64,000 nucleotides of DNA. Origin: Olavius algarvensis associated proteobacterium Delta 3. GTDB lineage: Bacteria; Desulfobacterota; Desulfobacteria; Desulfobacterales; CAFBRK01. Where the stretch lies: NCBI GenBank assembly GCA_903231505.1, contig CAFBRK010000153.1, positions 1 to 64,000 of the forward strand, given 5' to 3'. Below, piece after piece: positions 7,245 to 17,161 of this stretch. The position numbers and the translations under genes were made by a program. Under the pieces are notes generated by a model, which saw only the letters and a list, made by a program, of their open reading frames with translations, searched no databases and was not told the DNA's origin. Every line of letters starts with the position of its first letter. The stretch's first letter is position 1.

Positions 7245-9218
7245 ATGAAAATCCTTGCTGTCGATAATCAGCCTGTGATGCTGAAGTTTTACGAACACAT
7301 GATGAAAAAGCACAACCATGAGTTGATTACTGCCGAAGACGGGCTGTCCGCTCTGGAAGTACTGAAAAATTATGTGCCGGATGTGGTGCTGCTCGATCTT
7401 GTGATGCCGAACATCGATGGGAAGCGCATCTGTCGGATTATACGAAAAAACCCCGACCTGAAAGACGCCTGTGTGATCGTCATATCGGCAGTCGCGGCTG
7501 AGGAAGGTATGGACTATAAAGAGTTCGGGGCGAACGCGTGTATTGCCAAGGGGCCTCTCGATAAAATGGAATCCAACATTGTCGAAACAATGCAGGGCTT
7601 CCTGGACAGGCCCGATACAGATGTCATTGACGATGGCATTAAGGGTATCGAAGATGTCAGTCAGCGGGCGATCACCAAGGAACTTATCAACTGGACCCGG
7701 CACCTGAACATTATCCTGAATAATATGTCCGAGGGCATTCTGGAGCTGTCACCGGCAGGCGTCATCATATATGCCAACCCCACGGCTGTTTCGTTAATCG
7801 GCAGACCTGAAGAGGAGCTTTTGGGGAAACACTTTGCGGAAATTTTTTCTTCCGGGGATCAGGAAATCGTCCGGGAGTATTTGCAGCATCAAGCCATTCG
7901 GAAACCGCGGACGCTCACCGAAGCATCCGTGCAATTAAACGGTCATTTCATCCTTCTGAATTTGCTTCCTGTGCAAGGGGAATATGGAAATACGATCGTC
8001 GCTATACTAAAGGATGTCACAGAAAAACGGCAGATCGAGGCGCAGCTGCAGCATGCCATGAAAATGGAAGCGATTGGCACCTTGGCCGGGGGAATCGCTC
8101 ATGATTTCAATAATTTATTGATGGGTATTCAAGGTAATGTCTCGGTGCTGCTGCTTGACGTCAATATATCCCACCCCCACTACGAATATCTTCAACGCAT
8201 CGGCAAGATCGTTAAAAGCGGCGCGAAATTGACCGAACAGTTGCTGGGATATGCGCGCAAGGTGGAATTTGAGGTCAAGCCGGTTGATGTGAATCGGCTC
8301 ATCACCGAGACTTCCGAAATTTTTAGCCGGACGAAAAAAGAAATCACCATTGATCGGGACCTGGTCGAAGATCTGTATCCGGTCGAAGCCGACCGGCATC
8401 GATTGGAGCAGGTATTGTTAAATCTTTACATTAACGCCTGGCAGGCGATGACGGATGGTGGGACGCTTAGCATTGAAACGCGGAATGTGACCCACAAACG
8501 GATCAAAGCTAAATTTTACAAGCCGGCACCCGGAAAATACGTCATGATTTGCATCAAGGACACCGGCATCGGCATTGAAAAGCATATTTTAAAAAACATA
8601 TTCGATCCTTTTTTTACCACCAAGGAAATTGGAAGGGGTTCCGGGCTGGGTCTCGCCTCTGCTTATGGAATCATCAAAAGCCACAACGGTTACATCGAAG
8701 TGGAATCCAGAAAAGGGAAGGGCACGTCCTTCTTCATATTCATGCCCGCTTCCGACAAGACAATTGTAAAAGAAGAAGATGAATACGACCAACCGGCAGC
8801 CTTCCATGAAAGGATTCTTCTCGTGGATGATGAACAGATCATCATCGAGGCGGGCGGAAAAATGCTGCAAATACTCGGTTATGATGTTATCGCTGCCAGT
8901 AGCGGGAAACAGGCGCTTCAGCTTTTTGAAGAGCAAATGGATGAGATCGATCTTGTCATCCTGGATCTGATCATGCCGGAAATGCGAGGGGATGAGGTCT
9001 ATCGAAATATCAAGAAAATGAACCCGGAGGCCCGGGTAATGATATCCAGTGGGTACAGCATGAACGGTCTGCCGAAGGAGCTCAAACTCAGTAAATGCGA
9101 TGGCTTCATCAAAAAACCGTACGATATCAGGGAACTTTTTTTCAAGACGCGGGAAGTGCTAGATTGCAAAAAGTATCCCCGCGGTCATAATAGCGAGTCC
9201 TACCACCAGACCGACTAG
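7245..9218 (+). CDS. Hybrid sensor histidine kinase (REC-PAS-HisKA-HATPase-REC)
   Basis: A 657-aa cytoplasmic two-component protein. The N-terminal receiver (1-118) has its phosphoacceptor at Asp51 in LLDLVMPNIDG. A PAS domain spans about 160-262 (LSPAGVIIYANPTAVSLIG). The dimerisation domain carries His286 in GGIAHDFNNLL. The ATPase domain has an N-box (LLNLYINAWQAM), the DTGIGI motif and GRGSGLGLAS. A second receiver (about 520-640, RILLVDDEQ...VILDLIMPE) is at the C-terminus. There is no DNA-binding or sigma-54-activator domain, so output must pass to another regulator. GGGGAG lies 10-15 bp before the ATG. The last 60 bp overlap tail-to-tail with the PEP-CTERM-locus ATPase, suggesting but not proving a role in surface-polymer control. 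Confidence 0.93.
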   Translation: MKILAVDNQPVMLKFYEHMMKKHNHELITAEDGLSALEVLKNYVPDVVLLDLVMPNIDGKRICRIIRKNPDLKDACVIVISAVAAEEGMDYKEFGANACIAKGPLDKMESNIVETMQGFLDRPDTDVIDDGIKGIEDVSQRAITKELINWTRHLNIILNNMSEGILELSPAGVIIYANPTAVSLIGRPEEELLGKHFAEIFSSGDQEIVREYLQHQAIRKPRTLTEASVQLNGHFILLNLLPVQGEYGNTIVAILKDVTEKRQIEAQLQHAMKMEAIGTLAGGIAHDFNNLLMGIQGNVSVLLLDVNISHPHYEYLQRIGKIVKSGAKLTEQLLGYARKVEFEVKPVDVNRLITETSEIFSRTKKEITIDRDLVEDLYPVEADRHRLEQVLLNLYINAWQAMTDGGTLSIETRNVTHKRIKAKFYKPAPGKYVMICIKDTGIGIEKHILKNIFDPFFTTKEIGRGSGLGLASAYGIIKSHNGYIEVESRKGKGTSFFIFMPASDKTIVKEEDEYDQPAAFHERILLVDDEQIIIEAGGKMLQILGYDVIAASSGKQALQLFEEQMDEIDLVILDLIMPEMRGDEVYRNIKKMNPEARVMISSGYSMNGLPKELKLSKCDGFIKKPYDIRELFFKTREVLDCKKYPRGHNSESYHQTD

Positions 9219-10067
9219 AAGGCGCCATGAAAGAATTTTCGACTTGCTTTTCCCATGATCTTCGAAATGAATGGGTAAATCGGTAATCGACTCGGAGACA
9301 ACCTCCTCAGACACCCGCTGTTTACCCCCTACAAATCCCGTCAGAAGTGCCTGGTCGCATAAAATGTTGATCAGCCGCGGATACCCTTGGGTTGCTTGAT
9401 AAATTGATTTTATAGCGGCCTGATCGAAGAGTTCGTTTTCCGAACCGGCGACTTTGAGCCGGTGAGTGATGTAGGCGCGGGTTTCCTCCGCATCCAGCGG
9501 ATCGAGCGTAACCATGCAGGATATCCGCTGGCGCAGCGCCCTGTTCTCTTCACGCTTGAGAACCTCATCAAACTCATTTTGGCCGATTAAAAAAATGTTT
9601 AATAGTTTCTGATCTTGATGTTCCAGATTGGACAACAGTCGAATTTCTTCCAGAAGCCCATTGGACAGACGCTGGGCCTCGTCTACCACCAGTAACGCCC
9701 TCTTATTTTTCCTGCGAAGATCGAGCAGGAACTCGCAAAACTGATTTAAAAATTCTCCAGTCGTCGTATAGTCAAAATCCAGCTCATAAGCGTCAATTAA
9801 TATTTTGTAAAAATCTGTCTCGTCAATATTCGGGTAGGGCATATTGCAGACAACCGTCCTGCTTCTTAGCGCTTTTAAAAGCGCATTGACAAGCGTTGTC
9901 TTACCTGTTCCCACATCCCCAGTGATCAGAATGAAGCCCTTGTTGTATAGGAGCCCATATTTAAATGCATGGAGAACTTCCTTCTGCCTCTCACCAGGCC
10001 ACAGAAAAGCCGGGTCTGCATTAATTTCAAACGGCTTTCTTCTTAGCTGGTAAAATGAAAGATACAT
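9159..10067 (-). CDS. PEP-CTERM-locus AAA+ ATPase (ExeA-like)
   Basis: A 302-aa ATPase of the ExeA/general secretion type found at exosortase-polysaccharide loci. It starts MYLSFYQLRRKPFEI, as family members do, with Walker A GDVGTGKTT (50-58), Walker B ALLVVDE (124-130) and a C-terminal membrane anchor (LLVGLVVGLAIMTAGILFAI). The family is thought to support export or assembly of the polymer; the exact role is unproven. I prefer the ATG at 10067; a TTG at 10094 in the same frame overlaps the stop of the TPR lipoprotein gene by TTGA. An 8-bp perfect hairpin (10075-10093) covers that stop codon. It is co-transcribed with the TPR gene and overlaps the sensor kinase 3' end by 60 bp. Confidence 0.92.
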   Translation of the reverse strand: MYLSFYQLRRKPFEINADPAFLWPGERQKEVLHAFKYGLLYNKGFILITGDVGTGKTTLVNALLKALRSRTVVCNMPYPNIDETDFYKILIDAYELDFDYTTTGEFLNQFCEFLLDLRRKNKRALLVVDEAQRLSNGLLEEIRLLSNLEHQDQKLLNIFLIGQNEFDEVLKREENRALRQRISCMVTLDPLDAEETRAYITHRLKVAGSENELFDQAAIKSIYQATQGYPRLINILCDQALLTGFVGGKQRVSEEVVSESITDLPIHFEDHGKSKSKILSWRLLVGLVVGLAIMTAGILFAI

Positions 10068-10090
10068 CTTTTGCTGATTGGTTTCACCAA

Positions 10091-11508
10091 TCAAAGGGTT
10101 TTGAGCATTTCTCTGGCATCTTCAGCACCATCAAAATTTCCGTCTAAACTTAATGCCCGCTCCAATTGGATTTTCGCATTTGTAGATTCCCCATTCTGGT
10201 AGAATGCCGCACCTAGATGATAGTGAATGGTTGGGTTGTCCGGAAGTTTTTCGAGACTGTCGCTAAACTCGACAATGGCGCTTTCGTAGAGGCCTTTTTT
10301 ATAGTAAATCCAGCCCAACGTATCCATCACGCTGGGATCGTCCGGCAATAATTCCTTTGCTTTTTTGGCCAGCATGAGTGCCTCGTTGATGTCTCCTCCT
10401 TGAGAGGTAAGAATGTAGGCAAGGTTGTTTGCCGCCGGTGCAAAATCCGGATTGATCTCGAGGGTTTTTCTGTAATACTGTTCGGCAAGATCCAATTCCC
10501 CTTTTTGCTCATAGAGGGCTCCCAGCATCATAAGGGAACGGGTCTGTTGCGGTGCTTTTTCGATGTCTTTCTGACGGAGGTGATATTGGGCAATGGCAGT
10601 GAGAATCTGTGCATCTTCCGGGTTTAACGCCAGCGCCGTTTCATATATCGGCAGAAGTTTTTCGATCTGCCCGGATCGTTCGTAAAACCCGGCGAGCACC
10701 ATGTAGGGGGTCGGGTTTTTTGAATCGACCTCGGTCGCTTTGATGTAGGCTTCTTCGGCCTTATCCGGTAAGTTCCGGCTGACATAGAAATGGCCGAGGA
10801 TGATGTGACGGTTCGACTCCTCGGGATTTTCCCGGACAAGATCCGCCAGCAGATCCTCGGCGATGTCAGCTTTGCCCAGATTTACGTAGAGTCTGGCCAT
10901 CCTTACCCTTGAATTGACGTCACCCTTGTCGAGGTTGCGAACTTTCTGCAACATGTCTTCCGCTTCAAGCCGATTTCCGTTCCGGATTGAGATCCTCGCA
11001 ATTTGCAGATAGGCATTTGCATTCGATGGATCGACTTCCGCAATCCGGCGGTACGTCGTCTCGGCTCCGGAAATATCCCCCTTGGCTTCCTGAATGGCGG
11101 CAAGAATTGCCAGCGCCTGGATATGGTTGGCGTCTATTTCAAGGATTTTATCGACACTTCGCCGGGCATCTGGCGGCCCAGGAATAATAATGACGCAACC
11201 TTAAGATGCGCATCCTTACTTTGAGGATCGATTTCTGCTGCGCGGGCGAACGAGTTAAAGGCTTTCTGGGGATTGTTCAGCTTTAAATATGTTTCCCCAA
11301 GCAGCATGTGGGCGTCAAAGTAGGCGGAATCGATTTTGAGGGCATTCCGCAGCTCCAGCTCCGCTTCTCTGTACTGGTTGCTTTCGAAATAGGTTTTCCC
11401 TTTGTTAAAATGGGAAAGCGTTTTTTCTTCATCTGAGGCACATCCGGAGAGCACACAGGCTGTACATAAAAGAAGCAGTATAATTCGTAGTGGAAACTGC
11501 ATGTTCAA
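10091..11508 (-). pseudogene. TPR-repeat lipoprotein, split by a frameshift
   Basis: The two halves are readable in different frames: 11134-11508 (signal peptide with lipobox LSGC, then TPRs) and 10091 to about 11170 (about nine further TPR units up to GNFDGAEDAREMLKTL). Adding one base in the C-rich run near 11172 joins them into a 472-aa protein with continuous TPRs. The likely product is an outer-membrane or periplasmic TPR lipoprotein of the kind that accompanies the PEP-CTERM ATPase and may scaffold polymer export. It is followed with overlap by that ATPase gene. The frame loss may be a sequencing indel rather than true decay, since every repeat on both sides is intact. Confidence 0.8.
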
Positions 11509-11961
11509 TCCTCCATTCTTTGGCGCCGGCAGCTAATAACCTATAATCATATAATATTCTTATTTATCTCAGCCACCCGAAAAAATCAATCCATAGTGAT
11601 TGTCAAAAATATGTTCCGATTGGTGAGAATGACTAATGATTCGCCGGTGAACCCAATATCGTCCTGAAATTACGTTGTATTTTGACAATCACGGTGATGT
11701 TGTGTTCATGCATAAAACTTCTATATGTTTTAGGAACGCTGTGCCCTCGGAACGTTATTCTGACAAACGCTCTATAGGGAGATTTCCTGAAAGAAAAAAG
11801 GGATTTTTGTGCATTGACCGGCAAGGAAGTGTTTTGGAAAAGACATCATTCCACATTCAGGCGACAACTTGCCCGGCAGGGGAAGCACCAATCTCTACCG
11901 AATGGAAAATCGCGACAGAACAATTATTTTCGGATCCAAAATTTTCTGTTTCTTCGGCAAT
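11509..11961. other. Intergenic region with a 13-bp inverted repeat
   Basis: No gene. GTGATTGTCAAAA (11596-11608) and TTTTGACAATCAC (11680-11692) form a perfect 13-bp inverted repeat 71 bp apart. It lies about 90 bp upstream of the TPR lipoprotein gene and could be a regulatory site pair or the remnant of a small element. The rest shows nothing I can name. Confidence 0.5.
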
Positions 11962-14900
11962 TCATCGATTTCTCAGACGGCAGGTGATGCGCGCACATAT
12001 CACGGTGACAAAACAGAACGCCGTCAGAAAAAGTATCAGGCCTCCTCCATACTGTACCGAGGTGTAGGCGACCCATGCGATCGGGAGCAACGCGAGAGAC
12101 ACTAGTTTCTTAATGAACGGATTCGTATTTATATAGTCCGCCAGGGCGGGAGAATAGCGATAGTAGAATGCGACACTGCTCTTTCCAAGAGCATTGTTGA
12201 ACAGATACCGGTCTCTGAAATCGGACAGATACCGGACGTTTCGCTCCATCGGCGACCCAAAGGCCGCTGTCGCGATGAAGCAGTTTTGGGGAACACCGGG
12301 CCCTGATAGAATCACGATAACTCCGTTTGCCACGCCGTCACCATCTCCCGGCCCGCCGTCAACCAGGATGATGGTCACGGTTCCGTCGGGATGGGTTGTC
12401 GAATTGTCCGCGAAATCCTGCCATCCTATGTCGAGGTCGTATGCGAACCAGGCCAGTTCATACTCCTCGAATTCGAACAGAACCAAAGGCCGAATCAGGA
12501 CCTCGGCCTGTCCTCCGACCGGCAGTCCGCTCAGCCTGAAACCGATCAGGCCGAACGGCAGGGCGAGCGGTCTGTTTTCGGGATCCAAAATGTAGTCCGG
12601 AGATTTGGCCGTCAGACGCTCAAGCAGACAACCCGCCGTTATGCATTCAACGCCAATAATATTATCTTCGGCGGGATCGGTCGTGTAAACTGCTTTATAG
12701 GTATTGGAAAACTGATCGTTTTGACCATCCCCTGTTAAATCCACCGTGTCATCCAATACGCTCTGGGTGTCCGGAACCCCATCGCCGTCCACATCCTCGT
12801 CGTCCTGGCCGGTAATAATTGCCGATGCTGCCGACCAAAGAGAAGGCCCGTTGTTGCTGTCAATAAAAAGAACTCTCGAGAATGCGGTCGAATCGGGATT
12901 CAATACAAGATCCGGAACGGGGAGGCCTTCCAGGAATTTGTCTGTCTCCAAATGAAACACGAGCTGGCCGTCGTCCGAGAAGGTTTCATCCGTGCTGATC
13001 TGCCAGATGCTTTTAATATGAGCGTCACCTTCAAAATCCGAGTACGTACCGGCGGTCAATTCCGGTATCAGCTCGGACGGATTGTCAAGAGGTATCAGGA
13101 GCGGTGTATCCGGGCCTCGATTGGTGATACTGGTTCCGGCAATCAACTCTGTCAGATTCGGGTATCCGTCAACGTCGGTGTCGGCGATGGTATCGTCGAT
13201 CAGCGGGTCCAGGCCGTAGACCGCTTCCTCGCTGTCCGGCAATCCATCGTTGTCATCATCGTCATCCCTGAAATCGGGGATACGATCATCGTCGGTATCG
13301 ATCGCACCTGTTGTCACCGTACCCGACAGTATCTCGGCAGCGTTTCCGGCCAGATCCACGCCATTGGAAACAGTAACGGTGTATCTGGTGTTGTCTCCGA
13401 CGGGAATGTCGACCTCGTACATCCAGTGATTACCGGAACCGGACATATTTACGGGGGATCCGGTGTCCAGGGGACCCCCGCCCAAAATCTGGATTTTGGG
13501 CGTTTCCCCGGCAGTTTCCAGGAGCGGTTCCGAGAAAGTCGCCGCAATGAACAGCTGGCTTTCACTGACATGGTCGGTAATGGCCCCATTGAAGTATATC
13601 GTCCCGACAGGTGAGACGTTATCGTAAGTGAAGCGAATTTCATCCGGCAGGATTTCGGCCTTAGGTGCACTGTCTGTCGCTCGCGATCGGACGTTGTAAG
13701 CTCCCTGCTGAAAAGAAATACTGGCGGTATCGTGACTCCAGGATGCCGGGTTCGCCGTGTCGCTGGGAACGAACCACGCCGGCGTGTCGATCCAGCTGCC
13801 GGCATTCGAAAGATACTGGGACCCATCGGTCACCTGTATTTCAATTCCAGTGATGATTGACAGATCCGATGGTTGGGAGGACCCTGAAATTGTCGGAAGG
13901 CTGTTTAAAAATTGGTCGTTTGTGGGGTATAGTATCTCTGATTGAGGCAGGGTTTTATCATACACCGCCTGATTGGAGAATGTACTTTCATCCCCGTTGA
14001 CCCAAGCCGTCACGACGAATCGGTAGATTTCGTTGTTGTCCAGTCCCGTAATCGTAAATTGCGGGTTCAGAAGGTTTCCCGGGTTATCAAGCTCTGCCGG
14101 CAAGATTTCGATGGGGGAGGGTCCCTGGTCGGCACCGACACCATTGTAATCACCAGGAACCGACCCACTTTGGTAGTAGATGCGAAATCCGTAAATGGTA
14201 GCATCCTCCCAGTAGGCCCATTCAAGGGTGAGGTCCATTGGAGAGTATCCGGGATATTCGAAGGTTGAATACTGGGCTGTTTCATTCGCGTATTCTTCAA
14301 AATTGCTCGAGCCGTCGCCGTCGATGTCTCCTGTCTTGCCGTGGATACCCCCGCTGACATTCGGGTCCGTGCCGTTTGCCAGTTCCCAGGAATCCGGGAG
14401 ACCATCCCCATCCGTATCGACAGACTCGGTCGTAAAACTGCTGGACAGGTCTGCTCTCGTGTTCCCTGCCAGATCGGAAATGCCAAAAATTAGCACATCG
14501 TAGGTGCTGTTGTCACCGGGCGGTATATCGACCGGGTAGTTCCAATGTGTGCCGACACCAGTCATCGGGACGCTGTCGACGTCCAGAGGGCCGCTGCTGG
14601 AAATGCTGATCCGGGGGGCGTTGCCAAGGCCTTCATCGAATTCCACTGTGATCATCAGCCGGCCGGTGCGAATACGGGATGGATCGCCGTTGTACGTCAC
14701 CGTGCCGGTGGGCGCCGTGACATCGAGGAAAAAGCTCACCTCGTCGGGGATGCTCTGATCGTGCCCCATACCGTCTGAGGCGTACGATCTCACTGTGAAT
14801 AAAGTGTCGGTTTGAATTTGCACCGGATTGAACACATCTGCAACATTATAAGACCACTCGGGGTCCCCAGTAATCGGAATCTCTATCCAGAAAGGTGTCG

Positions 14901-16620
14901 GCTCCCAGGTATGGGTATAGTTGGGCGGAGTCGAATGAAGATATTGGGTCCCATCGGTGATTTGCAGATAGACTGCCTGTGCATCCAAATCTCCTGAAGC
15001 GGTACTCCCCGTAATCGCAGACAGAGAATTCAGTCTCTCCCCATCGAACGGCGTAGAAATTAAGGATTCGGGCTGCATGGCCGGAATGATCAGTTGGGAC
15101 AGGATGATGCTCTCGTTCTGAACCTGTGTATCCTCAAACTGTTCCTCGTTCATCCCCAACGTTGCCAATTTGCCGTAAATGCCCCCTATTGTTCTCTTGC
15201 GTTCGATTTCAAAATAGGCCTCGTTGCGTGAGGTGTCTGTCCAGGCCAAACTGACCTGCGAAGGGGAAACCGGCGTCACCGCCGGGCTGAAAGGGGGGAA
15301 AGGGGGCCCCGGTACCGGACCGGCAAACATCAATGCTTGGACCTCTGAGGCGCTCAAGGCCCGATCATAAATCCGAACCTCGTCAATGATACCGTTGAAA
15401 TATTCATCCCAAACGCTGTTCCCCCCGACCCAGATACTCTCGCCGCTGTTGGGGATCGTTCCTCCCGCCGCGTTCGTGGTTCCCCGCAATATGCCGTCGA
15501 TGTAAATTTTCAGATTGGTTCCATCGTAGGTCGCAACGACAAAGTACCAATTCCGGGGAATCAAAATAACATCGGCTTCAACCTGCTCATTGGTATCGAT
15601 TTCGGAGTCGCCGTCCAATTCGATCCTGAACACGGGATGATAGGCCGTCGGCGCGTCATCCGCCCGTGCGTAGAGTTGCCAATCGTACCACGCCGGGGAC
15701 GACTCACCCCCCGGACGGCTGCGCTGCATGATGGTTACCCGGTTGTTCAAGAAATGTGACGGGTTCATCCAGCACGCCAGGGTCAACTGGTTACCGGGAA
15801 AACTCAGGCTTGCGCTATCGGGAAACTCCAGGTGGTCACCCCATTCATCCAACGTCATGGCGCGAACCCCGTGGATGTCCGAGACCTCGGCGCCCGAAAG
15901 AATGCCATCATTTCCGTTAAGTGACTGATCCTCGGCGGTGCCGTCGTCAAAACTCCAATAGCCGACAAAATCATCGATTGTCGATTCAAATTCTGCGGTG
16001 ACGGTCGTGTTGCTGCTCATGGCGAGAGAGATCTGAGGTGAGGTGCCTGTCGCATCGCCGGTCCAGCGAAGAAAGCTCCAACCGGGCGACGGCAGGGTGG
16101 TAATCAGTACCTGCTCATCGAGACGATATTTCGCGAAATTCGGATTCTTCGAGACAATGCCGGATCCCGTTTCCGTGATGGTCAGCGTATAGAGCGGGTC
16201 ACCGGGGCCGGTGGGTGTTGCCGGTGTCGAGATACAGACGTGGTTTGAGTAATCCGAGGGTCCGGCGTCATTGACCGCGCGCACCCGGTAGCAGTATTCG
16301 GTATCTGCTTCCAGTCCGGTATCCAGAAGTTCCTTTACCGTGAACGTGTAGGAGGTGTAGTCATCCAGTCCGTCAATCGTAAGTTCAGGGTGCTCCGGAT
16401 CATTCAGGCCTTCCAGAGGGACTGTGATCTTGATCTCCTCGGACCCGGAGCCTGTTTCTTTGTAGTAGACGTTATAATTTTTTAGAAATGGATTGGTGCT
16501 GGCGTTCCAGGAAATGGTAACCGACCTCTGGGCGAGTGCGGTGGATGGAGGTAAGGAGAACAGACACAGGACTGCCGCAAGGATTGCTGCGATGGGTTGA
16601 CGAAAATAAGAACGCTTCAT
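11962..16620 (-). CDS. Giant secreted multidomain protein with choice-of-anchor U and CFI-box C-terminus
   Basis: About 1552 aa. A signal peptide (MKRSYFRQPIAAILAAVLCL, ending ALA) is followed by an Fn3-like domain, a bacterial/InlB-type repeat (YTLTITETGSGIVSKNPNFA), a LamG domain (GYWSFDDGTAEDQSLNGNDG), more Ig/Fn3-like modules and thrombospondin-3-type calcium-binding stretches (DTDGDGLPDSWE, DDDDDNDGLPDSEEA). Near the C-terminus is a choice-of-anchor U domain, then the CFI box NCFIATAAFGSPMER, an FRDRYL...YYRYSP segment, a membrane segment and a basic end. CFI-box tails are a recognised putative sorting signal of delta-type bacteria; the processing enzyme is not known. The ATG at 16620 gives a normal signal peptide; an in-frame ATG lies at 16659. 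It is a paralogue of the gene at 18494-23128. Confidence 0.9.
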   Translation of the reverse strand: MKRSYFRQPIAAILAAVLCLFSLPPSTALAQRSVTISWNASTNPFLKNYNVYYKETGSGSEEIKITVPLEGLNDPEHPELTIDGLDDYTSYTFTVKELLDTGLEADTEYCYRVRAVNDAGPSDYSNHVCISTPATPTGPGDPLYTLTITETGSGIVSKNPNFAKYRLDEQVLITTLPSPGWSFLRWTGDATGTSPQISLAMSSNTTVTAEFESTIDDFVGYWSFDDGTAEDQSLNGNDGILSGAEVSDIHGVRAMTLDEWGDHLEFPDSASLSFPGNQLTLACWMNPSHFLNNRVTIMQRSRPGGESSPAWYDWQLYARADDAPTAYHPVFRIELDGDSEIDTNEQVEADVILIPRNWYFVVATYDGTNLKIYIDGILRGTTNAAGGTIPNSGESIWVGGNSVWDEYFNGIIDEVRIYDRALSASEVQALMFAGPVPGPPFPPFSPAVTPVSPSQVSLAWTDTSRNEAYFEIERKRTIGGIYGKLATLGMNEEQFEDTQVQNESIILSQLIIPAMQPESLISTPFDGERLNSLSAITGSTASGDLDAQAVYLQITDGTQYLHSTPPNYTHTWEPTPFWIEIPITGDPEWSYNVADVFNPVQIQTDTLFTVRSYASDGMGHDQSIPDEVSFFLDVTAPTGTVTYNGDPSRIRTGRLMITVEFDEGLGNAPRISISSSGPLDVDSVPMTGVGTHWNYPVDIPPGDNSTYDVLIFGISDLAGNTRADLSSSFTTESVDTDGDGLPDSWELANGTDPNVSGGIHGKTGDIDGDGSSNFEEYANETAQYSTFEYPGYSPMDLTLEWAYWEDATIYGFRIYYQSGSVPGDYNGVGADQGPSPIEILPAELDNPGNLLNPQFTITGLDNNEIYRFVVTAWVNGDESTFSNQAVYDKTLPQSEILYPTNDQFLNSLPTISGSSQPSDLSIITGIEIQVTDGSQYLSNAGSWIDTPAWFVPSDTANPASWSHDTASISFQQGAYNVRSRATDSAPKAEILPDEIRFTYDNVSPVGTIYFNGAITDHVSESQLFIAATFSEPLLETAGETPKIQILGGGPLDTGSPVNMSGSGNHWMYEVDIPVGDNTRYTVTVSNGVDLAGNAAEILSGTVTTGAIDTDDDRIPDFRDDDDDNDGLPDSEEAVYGLDPLIDDTIADTDVDGYPNLTELIAGTSITNRGPDTPLLIPLDNPSELIPELTAGTYSDFEGDAHIKSIWQISTDETFSDDGQLVFHLETDKFLEGLPVPDLVLNPDSTAFSRVLFIDSNNGPSLWSAASAIITGQDDEDVDGDGVPDTQSVLDDTVDLTGDGQNDQFSNTYKAVYTTDPAEDNIIGVECITAGCLLERLTAKSPDYILDPENRPLALPFGLIGFRLSGLPVGGQAEVLIRPLVLFEFEEYELAWFAYDLDIGWQDFADNSTTHPDGTVTIILVDGGPGDGDGVANGVIVILSGPGVPQNCFIATAAFGSPMERNVRYLSDFRDRYLFNNALGKSSVAFYYRYSPALADYINTNPFIKKLVSLALLPIAWVAYTSVQYGGGLILFLTAFCFVTVICARITCRLRNR

Positions 16621-17161
16621 GGGCTGGCCATCGTGGCAGTTATCATTTTCGCCCGCCATGAGCCGGACGGGATCCCCCCGCGACGAAGTCGTTCGGTTCC
16701 GATGACCATCGCAACAGTCGCCGCATTCGTTGAAAAGACCATCTTGCGCAGGGAAATATCAATTGGCATATCGTCATAAACGCGCATCATTCGGCATGGA
16801 TCATTGACGGTACGTTGTTGTAAGTCTTTAAGCAAACTGCAAATTCTATACCTCGGATAGTGTTGTCATTTAGGTGAATTTTGTCAATGGCACCGGGCTG
16901 TTATCTGTATTCTCAACAGGCCTGAATCAGATTGGGTGTGAAGTCTGTTACTAAAAATAGGAAAATTTATGCCCAAACACTGATATTAATTTTACATTGT
17001 TACATAATATTTGAAATCCATAATTGATCAGAAACGAAGCAGAGGGGGCCTGTGGGATAAGTTGAGACTGCCTCTGGGAGAGCCCCCCCTGTTTGGGTGG
17101 TGAGCGCCTTCCAACGAGAAGACGCTTCCGCCATATGCAAGCTTTCTGCCGGGAAAAGGTG
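16621..17161. other. Upstream region of the giant protein gene
   Basis: No gene. It holds a sigma-54-like site at 16838-16853 and AT-rich DNA (16860-17030). Just beyond, 17040-17095 is a G-rich then C-rich stretch (AGAGGGGGCC ... GAGCCCCCCCTG) that could fold as a terminator-like stem for the gene ending at 17162. Confidence 0.45.
16838..16853 (-). promoter_or_regulatory. Possible sigma-54 promoter for the giant CFI-box gene
   Basis: On the minus strand AGGTATAGAATTTGCA has GG (complement of 16851-16852) and GC (complement of 16839-16840) 12 nt apart. The -24 half is weaker than in the PEP-CTERM promoters. It lies about 220 bp before the ATG at 16620. Confidence 0.5.

Noticed and set aside
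12952..13614. Plus-strand 220-aa ORF, and similar ones at 19589-20218 and 20768-21085
   Set aside because: They are antisense to the repeat-rich Asp/Gly coding of the giant proteins, which keeps opposite frames open; no start signal or domain.
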